DNA from: CAMAXB01 sp041746615
GTDB taxonomy: Bacteria > Verrucomicrobiota > Verrucomicrobiia > Opitutales > Opitutaceae
Assembly (NCBI GenBank): GCA_041746615.1
Contig: JBGTGS010000091.1
Span: 1-5,620 of the forward strand
DNA length: 5,620 nucleotides
Reading direction: 5' to 3'
In this document: positions 1-5,620 of the stretch, piece by piece
Layout: every line of letters begins with the position of its first letter
Numbering within the stretch: position 1 is the first letter of the stretch
Notes under the pieces: model-generated
Database searches by the model: none
What the model saw: the letters and a program-made list of their open reading frames with translations, nothing else
Told to the model about the DNA's origin: nothing
Position numbers and translations under genes: made by a program

Positions 1-236
1 AGTTCGATCGAGGGTGCGTCGATGCCGAAGCGAAACTGGTTCACCAGCACGACCCGGTGGTCAGGGGTAAGCGCGATCACGACGACCCAGTCGGGGGCAT
101 CAATGACGACGAACTCCCGCTCGGTGGCTCGGACCGGATGGCGGTAGGTGGCCGCACGCAGGTCGAAGATGCGCGTGGCTGCCAACGAACGGTCACCTTG
201 CTTGTGCCAGCGGGCAGGGGAACCGGGAGAGCTCAT
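1..236 (-). CDS. NUDIX hydrolase, ADP-ribose pyrophosphatase-like (N-terminal part, cut by window edge)
   Basis: Reading leftward from an ATG at 236 gives 78 codons without a stop before the window ends. The translation starts MSSPGSPARWHKQ. Further on it has a TEREFVVIDAPDWVVVIALT stretch followed by VVLVNQFRFGIDAPSIEL. This is the usual N-terminal half of ADP-ribose pyrophosphatase-type NUDIX proteins: a tryptophan near the start, a beta strand ending in ALTPD, then V-x-QFR-x-G and an S/T-IEL segment that leads directly into the NUDIX box. The box itself (GX5EX7REUXEEXGU) would lie just outside the window, so catalytic residues cannot be checked. Members hydrolyse nucleoside diphosphates linked to another moiety, often ADP-ribose or ADP-sugars, in the cytoplasm; the substrate here is inferred only from the family. 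The gene starts 10 nt after the T-run of the upstream terminator. A TTG in frame at 246-248 is an alternative start, preceded by GGAGG at a 7-nt spacing. Confidence 0.82.
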   Translation of the reverse strand, partial: MSSPGSPARWHKQGDRSLAATRIFDLRAATYRHPVRATEREFVVIDAPDWVVVIALTPDHRVVLVNQFRFGIDAPSIE

Positions 237-246
237 CGGATGTGCC

Positions 247-281
247 AAAAAAAAGCCTCCCGACCAAATGGGACGGGAGGC
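247..281 (-). terminator. Rho-independent terminator of the LysM gene
   Basis: Read on the minus strand, an 8-bp GC-rich stem (274-281 pairing with 255-262) encloses an 11-nt loop and is followed at once by eight T residues (247-254). It lies 22 nt beyond the LysM stop codon. No T-run flanks it on the other side, so it works in the minus direction only. Its 3' arm contains GGAGG, which may also matter for the next gene. Confidence 0.9.
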
Positions 282-303
282 GTTATAAAAAGCGTCGCCG
301 GAT

Positions 304-840
304 TTAAGGCCGGGTGAGATTGAGTCGCTGGCCAACCCGGAGGCTGTTCCAGTTCACGCCAGGATTGGCGGCCATGAGGTCGGAAAGGCTTATGCCTGCT
401 TCGCGAGCGATCCGCACGCCGGTGTCACCGGATTTGACGATGTATTCGTTGGGACCGGCAACTGCGGAACCTGTGGAACCGGCACTCGCGGTGGGCGTGG
501 GTGCCGCCGCCCTCGGGGCGGCCTTCGCGGATTCCTGAATCTTGGCGAGCTCGTTGTTGATTTTGCCGAACTCGGCCGCGACCGTGTTGAAGCTCTCCTG
601 GGTTTGCCTGGCCAGGGTGTTGACCGACGTACCGGCCTTTTCCGAGGCGGTGACGGCTTGCCGAACCTGGGCTTCCATTGATTCAACCCGGGCCAGTTGC
701 TCATTCTGAGTGGCAATGGCCTGGTTGGCGGTGGAAAGTCTGAACAGTGCAAAGACGGCCAGCAGAAGGCCAAGCACCCCGGCGATGAGCGCACCTATCG
801 GCAGGATGCTGCTGTTACTTTCACGAGAAATAGTGTCCAT
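304..840 (-). CDS. Membrane-anchored coiled-coil protein with C-terminal LysM domain
   Basis: This encodes 178 residues. Residues 1-11 are a short polar N-terminus. Residues 12-34 form one strongly hydrophobic helix (a membrane anchor or uncleaved signal). Residues 35-105 are rich in A, Q, E and K with heptad-like spacing, so probably a coiled coil. Residues 108-129 are an Ala/Pro/Ser/Thr linker. Residues 132-176 are a LysM domain, recognisable from YIVKSGDTGVRIA, then LSDLMAANPGVNWNSLRVGQ and a final LNL strand. LysM domains bind N-acetylglucosamine in peptidoglycan, so a protein bridging membrane and cell wall is likely; its actual role is unknown. I chose the ATG at 838-840 because it directly precedes the membrane helix. 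The open frame continues to 1173, but that extension reads antisense across the tRNA gene. No Shine-Dalgarno is visible. Its terminator follows at 247-281. Confidence 0.85.
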   Translation of the reverse strand: MDTISRESNSSILPIGALIAGVLGLLLAVFALFRLSTANQAIATQNEQLARVESMEAQVRQAVTASEKAGTSVNTLARQTQESFNTVAAEFGKINNELAKIQESAKAAPRAAAPTPTASAGSTGSAVAGPNEYIVKSGDTGVRIAREAGISLSDLMAANPGVNWNSLRVGQRLNLTRP

Positions 841-930
841 TTGTGATGAGTGGGAGAAAAGTGGATAAGACGTAGGGTCTATCCCGGTTCTAAGCAAGCC
901 GGTAATGGCCAATGGTGGAGTTGGACATGA

Positions 931-1020
931 CACCGGCATTGACACGATCGCCTGGGACGCATCCGCGGTCCCTTCATCGGGGTGTAGCCCGCCATAGGCG
1001 GGCTGGTAGAGCGTTTGGTT
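931..1020 (+). pseudogene. Truncated, decayed copy of the tRNA-Pro gene with its 5' flank
   Basis: Bases 931-984 align without gaps to 1037-1090 (42 of 54 identical by my count). This covers 47 nt of upstream DNA, including a TTGACA hexamer in both, and the 5' acceptor strand (CGGGGTG here, CGGGGCG in the intact gene). TAGC (985-988) is also shared. After 14 foreign bases, CTGGTAGAGCG and the next seven bases (1003-1020) match 1100-1117 at 16 of 18 positions. Similarity then stops inside the anticodon stem. There is no 3' half: no second anticodon-stem strand, no T-arm and no matching 3' acceptor strand, so it cannot make a tRNA. Confidence 0.75.
986..1004. repeat. Small perfect hairpin inside the tRNA-Pro relic
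   Basis: AGCCCGCC (986-993) and GGCGGGCT (997-1004) are perfect inverted repeats around ATA. The hairpin sits where the D-arm of the relic should be, replacing five bases of the intact gene with fourteen. No T-run follows on either strand, so it is not a typical terminator. It may be a small mobile palindrome or the product of a local rearrangement. Confidence 0.7.
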
Positions 1021-1044
1021 CATCATCCAATTTCCACGCCGGCA

Positions 1045-1073
1045 TTGACAGAACCGTCCGCACCGCGTCCGCT
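1045..1073 (+). promoter_or_regulatory. Candidate promoter of tRNA-Pro
   Basis: A perfect -35 consensus TTGACA lies at 1045-1050. At a 17-nt spacing the -10 position holds TCCGCT (1068-1073), which is a poor match. The tRNA begins 10 nt later, a plausible distance. The hexamer and the TCCGC stretch are both kept in the degenerate upstream copy (TTGACA at 939-944), but that may reflect shared ancestry rather than function. Confidence 0.4.
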
Positions 1074-1083
1074 GTCCCTTCAT

Positions 1084-1160
1084 CGGGGCGTAGCTTAGCC
1101 TGGTAGAGCGCCTGGTTTGGGACCAGGAGGTCGTAGGTTCGAATCCTATCGCCCCGACCA
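1084..1160 (+). tRNA. tRNA-Pro (anticodon TGG), CCA encoded
   Basis: A complete 77-nt cloverleaf. The acceptor stem is CGGGGCG (1084-1090) with CGCCCCG (1150-1156), then discriminator A and encoded CCA (1158-1160). The D-stem is GCTT/GAGC (1093-1096 and 1106-1109). The anticodon stem is CCTGG/CCAGG around loop TTTGGGA, putting anticodon TGG at 1118-1120. The T-arm is GTAGG, TTCGAAT, CCTAT (1133-1149, one G-T pair). TGG reads proline codons CCA and CCG, and others by wobble. It is the only plus-strand gene here and converges on the TPR gene. A terminator palindrome begins 8 nt after the CCA. Confidence 0.97.
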
Positions 1161-1168
1161 TTTCCTCA

Positions 1169-1210
1169 TCCATGAAAAGACCGCCGTTGCAACGGCGGTC
1201 TTTTCATGGA
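1169..1210. terminator. Bidirectional terminator between tRNA-Pro and the TPR gene
   Basis: A perfect 42-nt palindrome with 21-nt arms centred between 1189 and 1190. Its core is GACCGCCGTTG/CAACGGCGGTC, flanked by AAAA on the left and TTTT on the right, so either strand shows a GC-rich stem followed by four T residues. It starts 8 nt after the tRNA 3' end and 14 nt beyond the stop codon of the converging TPR gene, which suits shared termination. Confidence 0.9.
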
Positions 1211-1224
1211 CGGAAAACAAGCAA

Positions 1225-1962
1225 TTACTGGCCGGGGTTGAACTGGATGGCCGGCGTTTCAGGTGCGGCTTCAACCGCAGGGGCCGGGGTCTGCATACGC
1301 ATGGCCCGCAACATGAATGCGCGCTGGCTCCAGCTACTCGTCGGATCGATGGTCATGATCTGGTCGGAAAGCTGGGTGACCTCATCCATTCGGCCGGCAT
1401 CGGCTGCCAGCATCGCCAGATGATAGGCTGCCTCCGCCCGTACCGCCTTGAGCTGGCTCACGTCGTTTGCCAGCGCCCGAAGGGTGGTCTCGGCCGGGCC
1501 GGTCTGGCCAGTCTGCAAACGGGATATGGCCAAACCCAGCTGAATGCGGCCGGGAAAGGGCGGGGTGGTGAGCATGGCGTCCGCTTGCTCGTAGGCGGTG
1601 ATCGCCTCGGCAAAGCGACCCTCCTTGTAGGCCTCGTCGGCCAGATGCAGGTGAGCGGCACCCGCCAGAGCATGCCCGTCATGGGCTGCGGCAAAACCTC
1701 CGAGCTGTTTGTTGGCGGAGGCTTCGGCATATGATTCGGATACAGCCCGTTCCTGGCTCGCCCGCATCAACTCAACCGCCCCTTTAACCACAATGGCCAG
1801 GACTACACCGGCACAGAGAAGGAGAATGAGCTTCGAGTTTTTCTCCCAAAATTCGCGAACCCGATCTTCGAACCCGGGCAAAGCTGCGGCCGGGTCAGCC
1901 GGAGCGGCAGTGGACGGATCGTTGGCAGAGGGGGGCGGGGAGGGCGTGAACGGGTTGGCCAT
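1225..1962 (-). CDS. YfgM-like single-span membrane protein with TPR repeats
   Basis: This encodes 245 residues from the ATG at 1960-1962. Residues 1-30 are a low-complexity Pro/Ala/Ser tail. Residues 31-43 (FEDRVREFWEKNS) are an amphipathic, charged lead-in. Residues 44-65 form one transmembrane helix. Residues 95-210 are helical repeats of TPR type, clearest in HLADEAYKEGRFAEAITAYE (105-124) and AAYHLAMLAADAGRMDEV (178-195). The C-terminus is again Pro/Ala rich. The order of short cytosolic segment, one span and TPR domain is that of YfgM, an ancillary partner of the Sec translocon and periplasmic chaperones in E. coli. I infer only a similar scaffold for protein contacts outside the membrane, not the same job. 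An in-frame ATG at 2001 would add 13 residues and cannot be excluded. It lies 78 bp after purU with no terminator seen between, so the two may be co-transcribed. Confidence 0.82.
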   Translation of the reverse strand: MANPFTPSPPPSANDPSTAAPADPAAALPGFEDRVREFWEKNSKLILLLCAGVVLAIVVKGAVELMRASQERAVSESYAEASANKQLGGFAAAHDGHALAGAAHLHLADEAYKEGRFAEAITAYEQADAMLTTPPFPGRIQLGLAISRLQTGQTGPAETTLRALANDVSQLKAVRAEAAYHLAMLAADAGRMDEVTQLSDQIMTIDPTSSWSQRAFMLRAMRMQTPAPAVEAAPETPAIQFNPGQ

Positions 1963-2040
1963 GGGAGGAATGATCTTTGGAAAACGTAAACCGAAACACA
2001 TCCCGTCGGGCGCGTAAAGGCGGGAGTTGCGGGACGGTGA

Positions 2041-2901
2041 TCAGTCGAAAACCACGGTCTTGTTGCCATAAACCAGCACGCGGTTGACCAGATGCGCACG
2101 CACCGCCTGAGCAAGTACGGTTTTCTCAAGGTCGCGCCCCTTGCGGATCAGGTCCTCCACGCTGTCCCGGTGAGTGACCCGGGCCACATCCTGCTGAATG
2201 ATGGGGCCGTCATCGAGCACCGGGGTGGCATAGTGCGCCGTGGCCCCGATGAGCTTGACCCCGCGCTCATGGGCCTGGTGATACGGCCGCCCACCGGCAA
2301 AGGCCGGCAGGAACGAATGGTGGATGTTGATCACCGGCAGAGCAAAGTCCTGCAGGAATTCCGCCGATAGCACCTGCATGTAGCGGGCGAGAATCACCAA
2401 TTCCACGTCCAATTTGCGCAACAGGGTTAGCTCGTGACCCTCGGCCGCAACCTTGTCCGTCGGCGTCACCGCAATCATATGAAACGGCAGACCGTAAATC
2501 CGAGCGGCGTCGGTCAGATCGGGATGATTCGATACCACCGCAACGAGTTCGCAGGCCAAATCACCGGCTTTCCACCGCAAAATGAGATCGTGGAAACAAT
2601 GGTCCGCCTTCGATACAAACACCGCCACACGCGGTCGATGGGTGGACGCAGCCACCCGCGCCTGCATGCCCAGGCTGCGGGCAAAGGTCAGGAACCCGGC
2701 CGCCGCCTCCTCGCAGGCGGTGCCAGCCGCAGGGATCCACTCCACTCGCTGAAAAAAGATCCCCGCCTCCATGTCGCGGTGCTGGTCGGCATGCAGGATG
2801 TTGCCGCCGCGCTCAAAAATCCACCCGGACACCCGGGCCACCAGTCCCGGCTGGTCAGGCCCGTGCAACAGGGCGATAAGCGTGGGAGCACCGTCTGCCA
2901 T
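2041..2901 (-). CDS. purU: Formyltetrahydrofolate deformylase
   Basis: This encodes 286 residues; E. coli PurU has about 280. The enzyme hydrolyses 10-formyl-THF to THF and formate in the cytoplasm, balancing the one-carbon pool and feeding formate to PurT-type purine synthesis. Residues 7-85 are an ACT-type regulatory domain (LLHGPDQPGLVARVSGWIFE, then GGNILHADQH). From residue 91 a formyl-transferase fold follows: VSKADHCFHDLILRWKAG, LARYMQVLS, then the active-site segment INIHHSFLPAF (191-201) with N192 and H194 in the catalytic positions, and LDDGPIIQQD (229-238) supplying the aspartate. GGRPYHQAHERGVK and IGATAHY are also typical. No key residue is missing. I chose the ATG at 2899-2901; an ATG three codons upstream (2910) is equally possible. 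The frame stays open to 3021, but those codons run through a 47-nt palindrome and are unlikely to be coding. No Shine-Dalgarno is evident before either start. Confidence 0.95.
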   Translation of the reverse strand: MADGAPTLIALLHGPDQPGLVARVSGWIFERGGNILHADQHRDMEAGIFFQRVEWIPAAGTACEEAAAGFLTFARSLGMQARVAASTHRPRVAVFVSKADHCFHDLILRWKAGDLACELVAVVSNHPDLTDAARIYGLPFHMIAVTPTDKVAAEGHELTLLRKLDVELVILARYMQVLSAEFLQDFALPVINIHHSFLPAFAGGRPYHQAHERGVKLIGATAHYATPVLDDGPIIQQDVARVTHRDSVEDLIRKGRDLEKTVLAQAVRAHLVNRVLVYGNKTVVFD

Positions 2902-2942
2902 GCCTGGCATCAGGACAGTCGTGGGCTTAACAGACAAGCCAG

Positions 2943-2989
2943 AGGATTCCACCCGGAGAGGGCCGACGGCCCTCTCCGGGTGGAATCCT
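2943..2989. repeat. Perfect 47-nt palindrome upstream of purU
   Basis: Bases 2943-2965 and 2967-2989 are exact reverse complements around a single A at 2966. The arms begin AGGATTCC and reach GGGCCG at the centre. It sits 42 nt before the purU start, so it would fall in or next to the 5' leader. No T-run follows on either strand, so it is not a standard Rho-independent terminator. It could be a leader hairpin, a strong dyad binding site, or one copy of a dispersed palindromic repeat. Confidence 0.85.
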
Positions 2990-2994
2990 GAGCC

Positions 2995-3007
2995 GGCACG
3001 TTGTGCC
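2995..3007. repeat. Short inverted repeat
   Basis: GGCAC (2995-2999) and GTGCC (3003-3007) pair around GTT, six bases right of the large palindrome. On its own this could be chance; it is listed because it is one of four consecutive dyads. Confidence 0.4.
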
Positions 3008-3023
3008 AGGGAATCATTCACCG

Positions 3024-3041
3024 AAAAGGCCGCGGGCCTTT
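3024..3041 (-). terminator. Probable Rho-independent terminator of qor
   Basis: On the minus strand AAAGGCC (3035-3041) pairs with GGCCTTT (3025-3031) around a 3-nt loop, and the run of T reaches 3024. The stem is 7 bp with a short T-run partly inside the stem, so it is moderate in strength. It lies 11 nt beyond the qor stop and directly after the larger hairpin at 3046-3080, with which it may act. Confidence 0.6.
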
Positions 3042-3045
3042 CCCT

Positions 3046-3080
3046 TGGAAATCAGGCGGGTTTATCCCGCCTGATTTCCA
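3046..3080. repeat. 15-bp hairpin spanning the qor stop codon
   Basis: TGGAAATCAGGCGGG (3046-3060) is the exact reverse complement of 3066-3080, with a 5-nt loop TTTAT. The qor stop codon (3052-3054) lies inside the left arm, so the last nine codons of qor and 6 nt beyond the stop form the stem-loop. No T-run follows immediately. It may protect the 3' end of the message or assist termination at 3024-3041. Confidence 0.85.
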
Positions 3081-4038
3081 GCAGGACTTTGCCGGTGGTG
3101 GCCCGGCTTTCGAGGGCGCGGTGGGCATCCGCGGCTTGGATCAGCGGGAACGTCGCCCCGATCCGCACTTTCAGCTCCCCGGCGGCAATCCAGGCAAACA
3201 GGTCGTTCGCTCGCGTGCGCAATTCGGCGGGAGTTGCCACATAGTGAGCGAGTGTGGGGCGGGTGAGAAAGAGCGATCCCTTCTGCGAAAGCAGCAGAGG
3301 CGACATGGGGGGAACAGCCCCGCTCGCGTTGCCGAACGAAGCCAGCAGACCGCGGGGACGCAGGCTGTCGAGTGAACCCTCGAACGTCGCCTGCCCCACC
3401 CCATCGTAGACCACGTCCACTCCACGACCACCGGTGAAGGTGCGGACCGCCTCGGTGAAGTTGTCGCGCGAATACACGCAGACCGTATCGGCCCCGACCC
3501 CGCGGGCGAGTGCGGCCTTCTCTTCGGTGCCGGCGGTAGCGATGACCCGCGCACCCCGCCGCTTCGCAATCTGCACGAGCAGCAGTCCGACCCCACCGGC
3601 GGCCGCATGGACAAGCGCGGTATCACCCGGCTTCAGGGGTAACGTGTCGCATGCGAGGTAATGGGCCGTCAGTCCCTGCAGCAGCACCGCAGCCGCAGTC
3701 TGCAAGGAAATGCCGACGGGGACTCGAACCGCTTGGGCGGCTGGCACCAAGGCCTCGGCTGCATAAGCGCCCTGGACGGAAGCGGAGGCCACCCGGTCGC
3801 CGATGTGGAAACCGTCCACTCCCTCGCCCACAGCAGTAATCACCCCGGCGGCCTCCTGGCCGAGGGTGTGAGGGAGCGGCACCGCATAGAGCCCGCTGCG
3901 CTTGTAAGTGTCGATGAAGTTGACCCCGGCCGCCTCGACGCGAATCCGCACCTGCCCGAGCCCCGGCACCGGCTCGGGAATGTCCTCGATCCGGATCTTC
4001 TCCGGACCGCCGGTCTCATGGATGCGGAGGGAGATCAT
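3052..4038 (-). CDS. qorA: NADPH:quinone oxidoreductase, zeta-crystallin type
   Basis: This encodes 328 residues, close to the 327 of E. coli QorA, in the zinc-independent quinone oxidoreductase branch of the medium-chain dehydrogenase/reductase superfamily. The N-terminal GroES-like domain (1-120) carries AAGVNFIDTYKRSGLY (36-51) and PHTLGQEAAGVI (56-67). The Rossmann domain has AAAGGVGLLLVQIAK (145-159), the glycine-rich NADPH loop, then GARVIATAGTEEKAALA. VDVVYDGVG (207-215), KGSLFLTRPTL (253-263) and the closing ATTGKVLLEI (313-322) are family hallmarks. The zinc-ligand cysteines of alcohol dehydrogenases are absent. Members reduce quinones, usually by single electrons, with NADPH in the cytosol; the physiological substrate is uncertain. 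The last six residues, RRDKPA, extend past the usual family end and are encoded within a hairpin. The gene starts 46 bp after carB with no terminator between, so read-through from carB is plausible. No Shine-Dalgarno precedes the ATG. Confidence 0.93.
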   Translation of the reverse strand: MISLRIHETGGPEKIRIEDIPEPVPGLGQVRIRVEAAGVNFIDTYKRSGLYAVPLPHTLGQEAAGVITAVGEGVDGFHIGDRVASASVQGAYAAEALVPAAQAVRVPVGISLQTAAAVLLQGLTAHYLACDTLPLKPGDTALVHAAAGGVGLLLVQIAKRRGARVIATAGTEEKAALARGVGADTVCVYSRDNFTEAVRTFTGGRGVDVVYDGVGQATFEGSLDSLRPRGLLASFGNASGAVPPMSPLLLSQKGSLFLTRPTLAHYVATPAELRTRANDLFAWIAAGELKVRIGATFPLIQAADAHRALESRATTGKVLLEIRRDKPA

Positions 4039-4084
4039 GGCAGTGAACGCGAAGCTTACCGGATCACACCGTGGTTAGGTCATC

Positions 4085-5620
<1,536 letters not shown>

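Noticed and set aside
57..317. Plus-strand open frame of 86 codons near the left edge
   Set aside because: It is antisense to the NUDIX gene, crosses the terminator, and resembles no known protein.
978..1030. The relic as a second functional tRNA
   Set aside because: There is no 3' acceptor strand, T-arm or proper anticodon stem. A TTGG/CCAA pairing around CAT at 1015-1030 has an 8-nt loop and no other cloverleaf parts.
841..1173. Upstream extension of the LysM reading frame by 111 codons
   Set aside because: It reads antisense through the tRNA-Pro gene and its relic; the GAIGFEPTTSWS peptide near its start is simply the reverse complement of a tRNA. The ATG at 840 leads directly into the membrane helix.
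1117..1734. Plus-strand open frame of 205 codons
   Set aside because: It begins inside the tRNA gene and runs antisense to the TPR gene; its composition is that of a GC-rich shadow frame and it has no recognisable domain.
2902..3021. purU start at 3021, giving a 40-residue longer protein
   Set aside because: The extra codons are made of the 47-nt palindrome and have no family counterpart; PurU proteins begin about ten residues before the ACT domain motif.

Overview
This is a GC-rich bacterial window whose protein genes all read on the minus strand; only one tRNA gene reads on the plus strand. The gene content is chromosomal housekeeping: carbamoyl-phosphate synthase, folate one-carbon metabolism, a quinone reductase and two single-span envelope-type proteins. 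There is no sign of a phage, plasmid, insertion sequence or CRISPR array. Weak or absent Shine-Dalgarno sequences and the pair of small membrane proteins (a coiled-coil LysM protein and a YfgM-like TPR protein) remind me of Verrucomicrobiota, perhaps the Opitutales. That placement is a low-confidence guess.

In transcription order, from high to low coordinates: the C-terminal half of carB (4085-5620, cut by the window edge). Then, 46 bp on, a QorA-type NADPH:quinone reductase (3052-4038), followed by two hairpins, one of them a probable terminator. Then purU, formyltetrahydrofolate deformylase (start near 2901, end 2041), and 78 bp further a YfgM-like TPR membrane protein (1225-1962). Then a perfect 42-nt palindrome that should terminate both this gene and the converging tRNA-Pro(TGG) gene (1084-1160, plus strand). 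Beyond a spacer of about 240 bp comes a LysM protein (304-840), its terminator (247-281), and the N-terminal part of a NUDIX hydrolase of the ADP-ribose pyrophosphatase type, which runs off the left edge.

CarB supplies carbamoyl phosphate for pyrimidine and arginine synthesis, and PurU releases formate from formyl-THF, linked to purine synthesis. The other genes have no evident pathway link, so this looks like ordinary neighbours rather than a dedicated system.

The unusual content lies between the genes. A decayed, truncated copy of the tRNA-Pro gene with its upstream region lies 106 bp before the intact one and has a hairpin in its D-arm. Four inverted repeats, including a perfect 47-nt palindrome, are packed between qor and purU. 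The LysM terminator carries a GGAGG placed exactly where it could serve a TTG start of the NUDIX gene. I did not find a previously undescribed multi-gene system here.
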